Shown here one piece after another: positions 1-45,936 of a DNA stretch of 64,000 nucleotides. A program made the position numbers and the translations under genes. How positions within the stretch are numbered: position 1 is the stretch's first letter; each line of letters begins with the position of its first letter. Under the pieces are notes generated by a model. That model was given only the letters and a program-made list of their open reading frames with translations, made no database searches and was not told where the DNA came from. This stretch comes from Apostichopus japonicus. Taxonomy: Eukaryota; Echinodermata; Holothuroidea; Aspidochirotida; Stichopodidae. The stretch spans positions 16,788,021 through 16,852,020 of the forward strand of contig NC_092562.1 in assembly GCF_037975245.1 (NCBI RefSeq). Direction: 5' to 3'.

Positions 1-977
1 CAGTTATTCTGGTTCGTCCATGGACTAGCTGGACTACCACTCCGTCCCTCCCCAGCCCTCCCCTCCCGCCCCCCAGAACGATATTGATTTCATTCCTTAT
101 TTGATTTATATTTGAATTAATACCACTCAAAATCTGTCATCATAAATGTACCGTAGATTTTAATAATGGAACGCCATTGGATGGTTTTTAGGTGATTGAA
201 ACATTAACCAACATGCACCGCCCTCTCATAAATATTCATGCTTGTCCCGTGAATTAGAACCACCTGGGACAATTTCCTAATATTAATACCTCTCTAAACT
301 GTACTCCAATATCATGCTCACAAAGCCATGGTATTGGCAGTACAAACATTTCCTAACCTTAATCTGATAGAAACATGATATTTATATATACTGCTCGTAC
401 TGACAATACGAGTGCTCTGAAGCGGGACATGGCACTATAGTATAGAAGAAAATGTCCCAACATGCGTGGGTGTGTATGAAACTGCGCAGTCGACTGTATC
501 TTTTCTATATGCTTTATAGCGAAACAATATAGTGGACGAGTTAAGCACCTAGTTGGGACATTTATTCTGTTTCAAAAGCACCCGTAATGACCTTATGGGC
601 AGCATGAGTAGCATTTTTCATTCGGATAAAAGGTTAGGAACTGTTCGTACTGTAAGTATACGAGTGCTTTTAATCATAATATTAAGAAGAAAAACCAAAC
701 ATGTATAGTGGTGTTAGCGTTAGGAAATGATCCCAACCGGATTAAAATGATACCGCAAGATGACTACCTGAACAGGTTTCGTCTTATAAAGTAGAACTAT
801 ATTAAAACGTGTAACATTAGCACAGACATCGGTACCGTACATGTTCAACGGCTACACTATCACCCGTTCACGGCAGTGACGTGAGATAATGCTACGTTGC
901 AACCAGTTGTATTATTGCATACCACTTGAAACAAAAACAAACAGTCCATAATGTATATTGAAACATTCCATACCTAC
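1..977. other. tie intron, no exon recognised
   Basis: No coding exon with matching phase was seen. The stretch contains one short inverted-repeat element (265-737) and otherwise unremarkable AT-rich DNA. Confidence 0.5.
265..737. mobile_element. miniature inverted-repeat element (TGGGAC-type ends)
   Basis: The left end TGGGACAATTTCCTAA (265-280) is matched in reverse complement by TTAGGAAATGATCCCA (720-735), 14 of 16 positions. The part after the left end (about 266-430) recurs in inverse orientation at 20,990-21,160 with the same end. There is no coding capacity, so it is a non-autonomous element. The target duplication is unclear and the superfamily is not assigned. Confidence 0.6.
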
Positions 978-13405
<12,428 letters not shown>

Positions 13406-13828
13406 TTCACAAGATTGAGTCGGCCGAAATCCTTCAAAGAATCACTTTTACTTCGTTGTCTAAATGTTCAGAACGAGATACAACCGCGGCAATGACCTGG
13501 AATCGACTTGTCGAACGAAAGTGAAAGCAAAGATTAACAGTGCAACATCATGAGACCAGATATAGTTCAAGTTGAAAAGCGTGTTTATGTTGGAGAGGAT
13601 TTGGCTTAATGGACTGTTACGTGCTAAACTAGGTAAATCAGCCACTTTGATTGAAGAATCTTTGATAACCTTACTAAAAGTATACTCTCAAAAAGAGAAT
13701 GAAAAAAAAAAGGAAAAGAGAAACATATTCAAGCTCCATTGTGGCTATATAAAGTGCCAACTTTTAACTTGAATATATTAAACATTCAAGGTACACATGA
13801 TTCACCAACTCATGTCATATATATACAG
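13406..13828. other. tie: probable tie promoter and 5' leader region
   Basis: Immediately upstream of the tie start codon on the minus strand. No clear TATA box or initiator could be fixed by eye, and no untranslated exon can be defended. Presence of the promoter is inferred only from its position. Confidence 0.3.
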
Positions 13829-14503
13829 GCGTGTATCCAGGATTTTCTAACCCGGGGGGCGCGAATTACTATCTAAGCGGAGCGCCACCATCGGTTGGCG
13901 CGCAGCGTACAAGAAAATTTCTGGTTTTGATACCCCCCAGATCACCGGAAATGGCACTTCTCGGGCTTGAAAATGAGCAACCAGATGTACACTTTTGCCT
14001 GAGAACCAAGTATTTCCCAAAAGTTTTTTCCATCCATAACCTTTTTGAAGATTGTAACCAGTCACACATCATGTTCGACCTCATTGCATGTCCTATGGAT
14101 CATTGCTTTTGTAGGTGATTCTACGTCACGGCCCACAATATCCGAAAGCCCCACTTTTGAAGGTTTTAAGCCCATTATTTGTTGAGAATTTGAAAATTCA
14201 CATTTCTCGTGAATAAAATCACTTCAAAACATACCCATAATGTTGCATAAAATTCAATCTATGGACAATCAATATAGAAAAACCTCCTTGAACCCCTAAC
14301 AGACAGGTCAAAATGGCACGAGTAGAGGAAAGTATGATGAAGAATGTTGGTGAGGAAATTTTCGAAAATTCCGACACTGTTAATTTATTGGTGTAGAAAT
14401 ATTAACACCTTTTATAATGGCTATTATAAAACTTGGTTGAAGGAAATGAAAAATAGCAGATATTTCCGATATCAGGTATATCGAAACCGAACACTACACA
14501 CAT

Positions 14504-14938
14504 AGGCGTAGGTCCCGTAGGAGGCGGGGGCTGCAGCCCCCCCCCCCGCAACCCACATTTTCCCATTTTTTCTGGCACCTACTGAAAGAAAAATAAATAG
14601 CAATGAATAGCTTAAAAATTATCTCCTTGGTATTTAAAATAAAGTTCTAGGCTTGGCCGACATTACTACTGTAAAAGAGAGTTTTGACATAAATGGATCT
14701 GTATGGTTTTTCTCCATCTACATCAGACATTTGGTTGTTTACATTAGCATCCAGCGGTATACTGTGCAACTCTCACGGACCGTAAGGTACACGATGCCAT
14801 GCAATGGAATGACCGATGCTTGCTTATATGATACTGGCATCGATATGTTGAACGCGCGCTTCGCGCGCGAAAAAGTTTGGCTTTTTTTTCGGGCAAGTCA
14901 TTACAGCCCCCAAATCCGATTGGGCTCCTACGCCTTTA
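14504..14938. mobile_element. nested miniature element, about 435 bp
   Basis: The ends AGGCGTAGG and CCTACGCCT are inverted, and both inner sides carry runs matching CAGCCCCC. The 11-bp sequence ACTACACACAT flanks both sides (14,493-14,503 and 14,939-14,949), best read as a target duplication. It has no transposase. Confidence 0.65.
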
Positions 14939-15039
14939 ACTACACACATTGACAGTTTTTGAGGCTGTTCATCGTGGGACATGCATTTCAATGCTCACTG
15001 ATATGATGTTATATCTGCTCTTTGCTTTACAAATTCGAA

Positions 15040-15330
15040 CAGGCGTGTAGCGAGTAATTGCCAAGGGAAGGACGAAGCCTGTAGGCAAACTATCTAAGCG
15101 AAGCGCCACCATGAGTTGGCGCGAAGCGCACAAGAAAAATTTTGGCCGAAAATGCCTCCCAGATCGCTGGAAATGACACTTGCCAGGCCTTGTAAGTTGC
15201 ATTTAAGCATTGTCTATTTTGAAATTACTAGCGATGTCATAAAGAAAATTTGCTCGAGGGGGGGGGGGCGGTCGCCCCCTTCCCGAAATGCGTCATATTC
15301 CCCGACGAATCGGTCGAGTTCAAGACCAGC
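15040..15330. mobile_element. hAT-like miniature element fragment
   Basis: Starts CAGGCGTGTAGCGAG and contains CTATCTAAGCGAAGCGCCAC and CCCAGATCGCTGGAAATG, the core shared with the elements at 1,575, 9,923, 13,829 and 17,662. The right end is not clear. Confidence 0.5.
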
Positions 15331-15732
15331 CACAGTTGGTTCCATATAGCACAATTGTACAATTGTTTAAGGCGTCCATACACACACATGCGTTATGACC
15401 ATTTATAGTATTTATATAGAGTGAGAGAGGTAAAATGGAAACGTCAAAAATGGAGTTGTCGGTGTAAGGGGTAGGGTTAGGCGCACACCCCTCCGTAATC
15501 CTTGATCTGTCACTGGCTACCCTGTGTATATAATAGGGATCAGCGCTGTAATTATGACTGTTCCTCTTTCTCTTCCCGAGGTCTTGGCTATCTTCTACTT
15601 CCTCCTTTTCTCCTTTTTCTCTCTTTTTTCTTTTTCTTTTCCCTTCTTTTTCCCCTCCTTTTCCCTTTTTTCTTCTCTCCTCTTTTCCTTACCCGGGGGG
15701 CGCGCGCCCCCAACGCCCCCCTGGATACGCAC

Positions 15733-15735
<3 letters not shown>

Positions 15736-15827
<92 letters not shown>
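15736..15827. repeat. (TA)n tract
   Basis: An uninterrupted TA run of about 92 bp, lying between the composite element and a SINE copy. Confidence 0.95.
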
Positions 15828-15830
<3 letters not shown>

Positions 15831-16073
15831 TGATCTCTAGAGTAAGGCAAAATATGTCACCAAAAACAACTAGTATTGTTCGATACAGGTGACAAACGCC
15901 TACAGTGGAATTACGATCTTCCTTACCGGTTTCGAACCTCTGGACATACAATCAGCGTCCATAGCCTAGTGGTTAGGGTGTCCGCGTACAGAGCGGGAGG
16001 CCCGTGGTTCGAATCCCGGTGGAGGCTGAAAGTTTTTTCACTGTTCTTGATTTTCCAACTCATTACGATTTTC

Positions 16074-16075
<2 letters not shown>
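15828..16075 (+). mobile_element. tRNA-derived SINE, best-preserved S1 copy
   Basis: Runs from TTTGATCTCTAGAGTAAGGC through TACCGGTTTCGAACCTCTGG to the tRNA-like head, with A box TAGCCTAGTGGTTAGGG and B box GGTTCGAATCCCGGTGG. It continues to GAGGCTGAAAG and the tail TTCCAACTCATTACGATTTTCAT, then a TA tract. The RNA polymerase III boxes are intact. It serves as the reference copy for the family. Confidence 0.85.

Positions 16076-16159
<84 letters not shown>
16076..16159. repeat. (TA)n tract at SINE 3' end
   Basis: A TA run with one TTTA and one TACA interruption, directly continuous with the SINE tail. Confidence 0.95.
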
Positions 16160-16162
<3 letters not shown>

Positions 16163-17653
16163 AAGTAGTATGTACTAAAACCTAACAAGATCCGAAAGAT
16201 ATAGTGTTTACCATTTGATGGGATATAATATAATATATAAAGTTAATTTGTGCAATATACGTCATTCTTTAAACTTGAATGTATTTAACCTTTTAACGTG
16301 CATGATCGGCAAAAATCGATCCATGTCGCAACCCCAATTTCATGAAAACTAATAATTTTTTTAACTCTTTTTTGTTTGTTCTTCTCTTGCAAGATATTGC
16401 AACATACTTATATATGTAAAGAAGAGATCGCCTATATACTAACGTCATACGATATTAGTATAGTCTTAAGGAAGCTATACGTTTTCTTGTAACAGCATTT
16501 CCGTTTTGCTTCAATTTGGACTATCAATATTTCCTGTTTTTTCCCTTTTCCATTTGGCATGTCTATCTCTAAGACTTAACAAGGAAGGAATAAAAAACAC
16601 ATGGAATGACAACGCATAAACATAAAACTTTCTAATATTTATAAGTTTCATTATTTTATGTAGTTATTGTGTGTAAAAACTGGTAACGCAACCAGGAATG
16701 GAATCACGTATGCTGTAGCGCCCCCTCCTAGAATAAAATCACGGGTGTCAGGCCCCTCCCCCCCCGCCCGCCCCGCCCCGCCCCAAGGACAGACAGAATG
16801 TTACAAAAATCCAAAAAAAATAATATAATACTTCTTTGTGGGATACAACTTAGACAGGCGACAAGTCTTCGACACGTTTCAAAATTATGTTGCAAAAAGT
16901 ATTGCATCATTTCTCATCTAAGCACCTCCATTTTACCAAAATGACTCAAAGAGGGAGGGCCACATGTGACGACATAGTATTTTAGCCCCAAACAATACAG
17001 GGGTTTCGTCCCTGCACCCCATGATGTCCCAAGAGTATAATAAGGAGAGCTTTACTTTACACCATGTAAGTATTATCATCGGGATGGAAACATGCTACAA
17101 GTATTTTGCAATTATGGTGGACAATCTTAGGAAAACATCAGATAAAGATCTCGAAATTCCGAAATGAAATGTCGAAGTAATTCAACCTTTTTTACATCGA
17201 AAACTTTAATCAAATGCATCATTTCTAGTTAATATAGAGTACACAGAGTTAAAAGAGTTGATATTGAATGGATACCTTAAAATCAAAATTCTTACTGATA
17301 AAGTTCAAAATTTAGAATTAAGTAAAAATTTAAGGTATAAATTAAGTCAAACTTTTGAGAATACGATGACCAGAAAACCAAAAGGCCAAGTGATTCCTTG
17401 TCATCTTACACGCTACTGTTCGCATCACATTGCATTGTATTGCAATGCATTCAATGCATTTTTAGTTATGGTTGATTTGCAAGGTAGAATAGGTTCCTGC
17501 AACGCGTGTTTTGAAGGGTTTTCCTCTAAGCTCTTAGATAACGGAGTTATCATGTTTATAATATGACTAACTTACTTTAATCGTAACCCAATTATCGCAT
17601 AGCTTGAATAAACAAAATCGAAATTACCGTGAAGTCGAAATTTGCGAGGAACA
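16160..17653. other. intergenic, nothing recognised
   Basis: AT-rich, no exon, no clear repeat family. A C-rich/G-rich stretch at 16,725-16,790 may be a decayed transposon end. Confidence 0.5.
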
Positions 17654-17661
17654 AGTCCACA

Positions 17662-18078
17662 CAGTTGCGGAGCGTCCATGCAGTCAGGGGGCGGATGCCC
17701 CCCCCCCCCTGACGGACTCAAATGGACTGCTGGCGCCCTTTTCAGCTCTTTACCACTTTTTACTTATCCGCGATCATTGACTTTTTTATTGCGCTCTCAT
17801 CTACCTGTTGACATTTGTCACATTTTGTTGGTGTAATTTGGCGATACCTATTTATTCTTCGTTTATCTGCAAATTAGCCAGGCCCGGAAAGGGTCATTTC
17901 CGGCGATCTAGGGAGTATCTTTACTCAAAAAAATTCTGCACGCTACTCGCCAACCTGTGGTGGCGCTCCGCTTAGATAGTGTCCAGAGCCGTCTAAATAT
18001 ATGGCTATGATAGTGTCGAAAGCGCCCCTACAGACCATTCTCGCCCCCTCCTGACCAATACCCCTAGCTTCGCCACTG
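17662..18078. mobile_element. non-autonomous hAT-like element, 417 bp
   Basis: The ends CAGTTGCGGAGC and GCTTCGCCACTG (rc CAGTGGCGAAGC) are inverted with two mismatches. A perfect 8-bp duplication AGTCCACA flanks it (17,654-17,661 and 18,079-18,086). The shared core (GGTGGCGCTCCGCTTAGATAG) lies inside in the opposite orientation to most other copies. A palindromic GGGGGCGGATGCCCCC occurs near the left end. Confidence 0.85.
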
Positions 18079-18086
18079 AGTCCACA

Positions 18087-19080
18087 TTCCGATATATAAA
18101 TTCAAAAAAGTCGTGGAACTCTTTCAGATAAAAAGTTGAAATTTCGATATATCGAGTCTGTCGCTCTTTCGAAGAAAAGAAGACAAAGTTGTAAGAAAAT
18201 ACTCGAAACTTTGAGAAAGTGTATAGAATTCTAAAATATGATATACTCGAATTTTGGAAAGAAAATTTTGACATTTACAACTTACCATTGAGCCACCTAT
18301 AGCGTCTTCTTAGGATTCACCTCCCCCTCCCCCCCTTCCCCCGCAAAAAAAGTCCCACAGGTGACAAGACATGAAAGTGAAAGAGGTGTAATGATATGAA
18401 GACTAGTTACGATAATGATGTGTTGCAAAGAAAAAATTCTAAGGAACACCAAAGACTTTACAACTTTCTTACCTTAATTGATTCCCTCAATGACTATGTA
18501 GTGCACAAGAGAAATGTGTCCTAAAACACACACTGCAGCGCACAGAACATGTTTCCAAGCTTAAAAAGAAAAGTATACCTCACTCACTCAATCGAAACAA
18601 GAACAACCAAAAAAAAAAATGAATGAGTTCCTCAATCTGAAGTTAAAATTTCCGTTCTTGTGGTTCACGTTGGACGATTTGGAAGGAACATATAGTCACC
18701 CCCGTCCGAATAGGCTTCCTGCACATATGGTGAGTATCTTCGTCTAGGTATGCTTCCACCCGGATCGCGGTCATTAAAAGACCAAAGGGCCTTTCCCTCG
18801 GGAATTCCAGCCTCCCAAAATCCAAGAATACCAACTTCCTTGTTGTATTACAGAATATAGTGGATATATGGAGATTCTATGAAACTACAGGTGTAGTAAA
18901 AAAACATGAAACATGAAAAATCTACCATAATATAACGGATTAGGAAATGTATGCTTCTGTGTCAACCTTGCAAGACAATATGACATTAAAAAGTACAGAG
19001 TTGTATATGTACAAAATTAGTTCAATAACTGTGCTTGGGGGTCTTAAAGGCTATAGTCAGTGTTTGTGTCTTAAGTATGT
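18087..19080. other. intergenic, nothing recognised
   Basis: No ORF with coding character and no defined repeat. A C-rich scrap at 18,318-18,345 only. Confidence 0.5.
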
Positions 19081-19083
19081 GTC

Positions 19084-19340
19084 TAAAGGCGGAGTGTATA
19101 GCCTAGTGGTTAACGCCGGCGTCTCCCAGTCATGAGATCCCCGGTTCGATTCCCCACCGACAGCAATGTGTGTCGTCTGGCAAGGGTGTTGTTCAATAAC
19201 AACTTCCCGACATGGACGTTAAATGAATGTGTGCCGAGAGATTGGCTTCGGTCAGCTTGCGAGTCTACAAGCCTCCATGGCTTCTTTCGCGAGTTCCTGC
19301 TTGCGGGAAGATCACATATACATACATACATACACCCTTA
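19084..19340 (+). mobile_element. tRNA-derived SINE (second family)
   Basis: The tRNA-like head has A box TAGCCTAGTGG (19,099-19,109) and B box GGTTCGATTCC (19,143-19,153). A body of about 170 bp unrelated to the S1 family follows (TCGTCTGGCAAGGGTGTTGT), and it ends in a (CATA)n tail. Organisation and tail are typical of a SINE rather than a working tRNA gene. Confidence 0.8.
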
Positions 19341-20989
19341 CATAGTATGGTGTACATTCTGCGCTTGCGTAAGGAATTGTTCAAGTTTGTGGCAAAGATC
19401 TAACCAAACATTATTAAAAAACAAAAATGACATAACTGTGTGTTGTGTCGGACTTCATTTGTTTCAGGGTACTATATATGATTTATATAACATTTCAGGG
19501 GTACATGTTCAAAAATCATTATTCACCCTATAGCAATATATCTATAATTTAAAATCAAATATTTCACCAATCGATATTAAAATACTGCAGCAAGATTTGT
19601 TAATAGAATTAACATCATGTGACACGTTCCTTTCAATCATATTAAAATATTACATCTCGAAGTGAACATTTAACGACAAAATGTATTAATATGATTGCAT
19701 TGCATATGATTGCATTGCATTCGCATTAATATGATTGCATTCGCTGTGAACATAATATTTTGAGTGATTTAGATAATAAAATAAAAATTGATTCTCTTTA
19801 TGGCACAATGCCCGTAATACAAACGGTTTCTGTGTAAAGAAACGATGTAAAGAGCCACCGATTTTCCGCCATCAGAAAGTTTAGCCGAAATAACGCAGGA
19901 ATTCGGTGTTTGGGCAAAATTCCCTCCATTTATAAACATAAAGCACAAACATCATTTGACACAGGAAACGAGTTCTCCTTTAGAGCTGATATGCAGAAAA
20001 GCAAGTACATAAGATACGATTATCTGACATTTTCGACCACAAAACATGGACCTGCAGAGTTGGTTAGGCTTCACTGTACCATGCACTAACAACGGTAGGA
20101 TATCATTAGGTCACTGTTAACACAAAAACGGAAAGAAATACTGTTTCGTGTCAGAATACCAGTATATACTTAAATAATTTCTTGGGGCATTTTCTACATG
20201 CCAATCTGTCATAATAAGCAAAACTATTACTTTTTCGAGAATTTTAGATAACAAGTCTGTATTTTGTTACAGAGGGTAACCAGCTCTTTGCTCACGAATC
20301 TCAAAAATATGTTACAAGCTCATGCAAATATATACTGTACTAGCGTGTTGCTCACACACTGTATATAACTAAATTAACATTTTTGTTTTTTATAATCACC
20401 TATAATGCTGGTATAGAATTTGATCCATAAATTTGATATTTGCCTGCCTACTTGAATTTTCCTATGAATTTAATTGTGCTAGTAACATTTTAATGGTATT
20501 AGGCGGTATCAAGCTTAGTTTTGCATTTGTTTTGTGAGTGGCTATTTTCGTAAAATTGTTGCTGATGGAATTTTCGGTGAGCATTCCACTTTTAGTGATA
20601 TGTCATCAGATAAATTAATATTGTTTAGTGCTGGGATAGTTTAATCTTTGTTTGCCGGCCCTTGCATCTTATAGTGCACCTGCTGGTGTGATGTACAGTA
20701 AAGCAAAGTTAGAATTATATTGCACTAACCACATACTAATACTTATACTAATTCATACTTTCATCCTACACCTAATAATGTGAAGTTCATAACTGTAGAC
20801 TATCAACTTGTTCTTTTATTCTCATCTAGTGAGATAATGTAAAGTAATACATTATTAGATTGATAATGTACTCTTTACTTCACACTTGTTTCCAGGCGAC
20901 CACAAGTACAAGTGTCGTGTGCAACAGAGATGATACCACCTGATACAACAATACGGTATCACACCCAGTTTTTTTCTTCTATAATGTAC
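19341..20989. other. intergenic, nothing recognised
   Basis: AT-rich DNA without coding frames or clear repeats, apart from a small GATTGCATTGCATATG-like direct repeat near 19,690-19,740. Confidence 0.5.
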
Positions 20990-21160
20990 TGTCATGTCCC
21001 GCTTCAGAGCACTTGTATTGTCAGTACGAGCAGTATGAAAATCATGTTTCTATCAGATCAAGGTTAGGAACTGTTTGTACTGACAATACCAGTGCTTTGA
21101 GAGCATGATATTGGAGTACAGTTTAGAGAGGTATTATAGCATTAGGAAATTGTCCCAACT
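20990..21160. mobile_element. inverted partial copy of the element at 265-737
   Basis: In reverse complement it matches about 266-430, including TGGGACAATTTCCTAATGC at its end, GAGCATGATATTGG, and the GTCCCGCTTCAGAGCAC block. The other terminus was not found. Confidence 0.65.
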
Positions 21161-21632
21161 GACTGGGTATCAAACTTTCCATACGGTACTTGACTATCGA
21201 AATGTATTTATTTTTCTGTTGTTGAGAAAAGTTTCATGATGGACAGGTCCATATAAGAAATGGTTTAGCTTTTAAACACGGAAACTCAAGAAACGAATCT
21301 CGCTCAATTTGATCATACTTGACACAATCATATATAATGCCCGTATGTTGTTGTTGTGCATGGCATATATTGTATGACGTGTGGGTTGGACTGTAACAAC
21401 AGAACTGCTTCACAATCGCATGTGATGACTTAACATTGTCAACATTGCAATGTTTTCAGTGCCACTTTGAATTTGCTGATTTAGCTTTTAATGTGGATCG
21501 TGACCAAACAATATAGTGTCTGATCATGCTAAATTTTGTATAATCAGATTAAAACAACATAAGAACCGATTACGGAAAAGAACTAATATTCATTTATGTG
21601 CCAATTTCGTTTTTTCCCCCCTACTATCAAAT

Positions 21633-21635
<3 letters not shown>

Positions 21636-21704
<69 letters not shown>

Positions 21705-21720
21705 ATATAGATAGATATAT
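21636..21720. repeat. (TA)n grading into (GATA)n
   Basis: About 52 bp of TA followed by GATATAGATATAG units. Confidence 0.95.
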
Positions 21721-22298
21721 ATTTAGTAAAGAAAATACAACTTTCTTATCTTTTCTGTCAGTGTCCCGCAGCGTTTCCCGATTAAATTCAAGTTGATCGT
21801 ATGATAATTCAGTTGCATCACTTGATATAGTCTAGTTTACAGACTAATCCATCTAAATTATGTATCAATATCGCGTGACATAACAATGAGTTCATTAGGT
21901 ATCAAATTCAAGGTTCGCCTACTATATACATAGCAAACGGCTAAGAAAAAGTACTTCGCTTTGTTATGTAAATGTTGAGTGTTGAAAGTAATTGTTGAGT
22001 GTGTTAACGTATAAAGTGATTACAAATTAACCTGAAAAACTTGTCAACTTCTAATCGAGTGTGTTTTGTGTTTCCTTCTTGACAACAGATCAGAATAGCA
22101 TACACATTGTTCTTTAAATTGATGTATTGTTTGAATACAAACAGATTTATTAATATTAAAATTTTAATTTAAAAAAAACATTGATAAATATAAATGAATA
22201 ATAAATAAATGAATATATTTTGTATTTCTCATGGTGTAGGCCTAATTAGGATAGTACACCTACGTTTCGATGACTATACAAGTGTATTAGGTAAACCT

Positions 22299-22342
<44 letters not shown>

Positions 22343-22910
22343 TTAGTAGATAACAAGTAACAGTAGATGTAGATTAGTAGATAACAATATAAACAATGAC
22401 AACATTTGACAATACTTAATAAAGTCCGAAAGGGTAATACTTCACAGTATAATAATATTCTTTCTTTCTTTCTTCATACAATGTAAATCACCTGTAGTGA
22501 AATTAAACTGAGTCACATACCGCCATATAGATACCATGATAGGCATTTGTCAACATTATATAAAGTTGAGGGAGACATTTTGCCTAATTCTTTGTAAGTA
22601 GATAACCTGCGATTCAACACACTAACAGAAACCAGGCTATTAACTGTAATGGTTACAATATAACCGTAGCAACGCATTTTTATGCAGAAGGGTATTCCGT
22701 CCATTGTCTATGAAAACTGTTTGAAGTGTCTTTACAATTACAATAAAAATACGATTAAGTTTTGGTAACTTGAATTCAAAAGCTCATTTACAATCGCCTG
22801 AATATGATTGTAAAACTTAATTAGAGTTAATGTACTTTCCTTTCAAGCTTTAATAGCACAATTTCTGAAGAATTGAAAGTGTATATATTTTATGTCCGGC
22901 TATACACACA
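21721..22910. other. intergenic, nothing recognised apart from a (TA)n at 22,301-22,340
   Basis: AT-rich. A GATTAGTAGATAACA direct repeat flanks the TA tract (22,341 and 22,372). No gene seen. Confidence 0.5.
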
Positions 22911-23017
22911 CACACGCACATTTGTTTGGGTAGCTGCTGCTTTTCCTAATGTTAAGATATAGCTGTAACAAACAGTTATTTTAAAATCATATCTCTGGAA
23001 ACTGGTTAGGAGAAGCA

Positions 23018-23103
<86 letters not shown>

Positions 23104-23285
23104 CTCATCCTTCCTGCCATTTGAAGGTTGATTAAAGATTCTACCGACACTCCACTCAGAACAGAGGGATCACATGGGTGTAAATATGCTTCTCCTAACC
23201 ATTTCCAGAGATATGATTTTAAAATAACTGTTTGTTACAGCTACATCTTAACATGAGGAAAAGCAGCAGCTACCCAAACGCGCAC
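22911..23285. repeat. long imperfect palindrome around a (TA)n core
   Basis: The left arm (22,911-23,022) and right arm (23,181-23,285) are reverse complements over about 105-110 bp. Matching blocks include GTTTGGGTAGCTGCTGCTTTTCC, GTTACAG/CTGTAAC and ATCATATCTCTGGAAA, with few mismatches. The 158-bp spacer contains an 80-bp TA run. Transcribed or single-stranded, this would form a long hairpin. Confidence 0.85.
23021..23100. repeat. (TA)n tract
   Basis: About 80 bp of TA in the loop of the palindrome. Confidence 0.95.
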
Positions 23286-23289
23286 GGGT

Positions 23290-24907
23290 GTAGAAATGTG
23301 TTCCTCCACCGCGACGTCTAATTGAATGCTGGAGCTAGTCGATTGGACAATCTCACGTAATACCGAGTGGTCTGTAGAGTATAGAGGTAGAGCCAATAAT
23401 GTCAAAGTCTCTACAAAGACCTACTATCAAGTTGCTTCCATTTTGCATGTTTGCAGTCATCATCTTTATAGTTTATGTTTCGATCTTTACGAAAATATGA
23501 CATATTATATAATTCACGAGGACTGAACTTGATTGAAGGCATTTAAAAAAAAATCGTTAGTGTGTGAAATAGAGGAAGATTGCGATCGAAAGCTGGCACA
23601 ATAGTTAAGGCGGTAGTAATATGAAAAAGATTCACCTACTCTAGCTGAAAGTCGAAACGATGGTCGTAGGCAAACTTGAAAATACCATTATAGTCCAAAC
23701 CATCAACTATCATAGGCCTATATATGGTGAATATAGGATATATCAGTTGAAGAATTCTATCTATGTTCTAGCGGTTTCTTGTAAGTCAATGGTGCAATTA
23801 ATTGTGGCATAACACATTCATGGTTGCCAGTTTTTCTGGCCAAATATGCTGCCAAATCGGGTTTAACAAAAATTTGCGAAAAAAAAAATCGAATTTGCTG
23901 TTAATTTATGACAAATGACCTTGTATTGGTTGGTAGAATTTGTGTATACGTTCGAAAATCTTTGCAATTTTGGACTCTTAGATGAACATTATATAGAGTG
24001 AAAACGTGGTCAAACAATTCCAATGTTTTTACCAACGCGTATAGCCCTATATGTTGGACTGAAAAAAAGATGAAAATGTTTGAAATTAATGTTCTTTGCG
24101 AGAATTTAACAATTTTCGGCTACTACTTCTCTTAAATTGGTAGGCCATTACAAAAAAACAAAAGCAACACAAACTACTGTTTCGCCCAACCGTTCGTTTC
24201 GCTCCGGTCTATTGGCGTTTAACACGTCACACTGGCAACGTTGGTACAGCGCCTTTAAGTAACAACAATGTTACATAGTGAAACAACAATACCACCATTA
24301 TAGTACATGACAATATGTCTGGCTCGTATAAACACATAATACAGAAACCATAATACAGAAAGATAAAGAAGAACCAATAGTTTGTATAAAAGAAGTCGAA
24401 TATATTAAGTAACTTATCCTCGTTTCAAAGTTTGCACTTTCAATGATTTCCCAACTTGAGTTCACGTGATCTGCCGATTACACTTAAATATGATTTGTTT
24501 TGATCCAAACATCTTATATTATAAAATTACTATTAAAACTTGACATAAAAAAATAATAATAACAATAAGAGTCCCACAAGTGCCGGAGTAGTGTACACAA
24601 GTCCCATTTCGTATAGACACAAAAGCATGCACAAAGTGTTCATCGGAGCATGAAACTAGAGGGTACAAAGTTCAAATGTACATAGATATATATGTATAGA
24701 GATATATAGCATATTGTAAGCCAATATAACGCTGCGGTATACTAAGACAGCACTTCACACTGCCCTGTATACCGAACCATATATATCTATGTATAAGCAC
24801 CGGGTACTCGAGAATTAACAATAAAGTGAAGACTAAAGTGAAGTTCTGTAGTGTATTTTACTTTCAATTCAGACTGTTTTCATTTGAATAAAGTTTCCAT
24901 ATTGCGA
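23290..24907. other. upstream region of the cytokine-receptor-like gene
   Basis: No gene or clear repeat. The promoter of the downstream gene is expected in the right-hand part. ATAAAG-rich sequence at 24,820-24,895 was considered but no TATA box can be chosen with confidence. Confidence 0.4.
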
Positions 24908-24921
24908 ATGAAGCCTACCAG

Positions 24922-24987
24922 ATGAGATCGATGGCGAGATTCGAGAGAGAAACCAGCAAGAGAAGTCGGTGGGATTACACAGAGTAG
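24922..24987 (+). promoter_or_regulatory. upstream ORF in the 5' leader
   Basis: ATG AGA TCG ATG GCG runs to TAG at 24,985-24,987 (21 sense codons), five bases before the main ATG at 24,993. A shorter uORF (24,908-24,925) precedes it. If the leader starts upstream of these, they could limit translation of the receptor. The transcription start is unknown. Confidence 0.4.
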
Positions 24988-24992
24988 AAGTC

Positions 24993-45936
<20,944 letters not shown>

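Larger units (their letters stand above)
13829..15735. mobile_element. possible composite element with nested insertions
   Basis: The left end CAGGCGTGTATCCAGG (13,829) is matched by CCTGGATACGCACCTG (15,720-15,735) in reverse complement, 14 of 16 positions, with CCCGGGGGGCGCG on the inner side at both ends. TA-rich flanks (ATATATAT) could be the target duplication but are uninformative. The interior holds a complete smaller element (14,504-14,938) and a CAGGCGTGTAG-type fragment (15,040-15,330), so the length may reflect nesting. Confidence 0.45.

Noticed and set aside
13831-14118. 95-codon ORF
   Set aside because: Lies across a miniature hAT-like element core; overlapping frames on both strands are equally open.
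19099-19164. Possible tRNA gene
   Set aside because: It has pol III boxes but continues into a SINE body and a (CATA)n tail.
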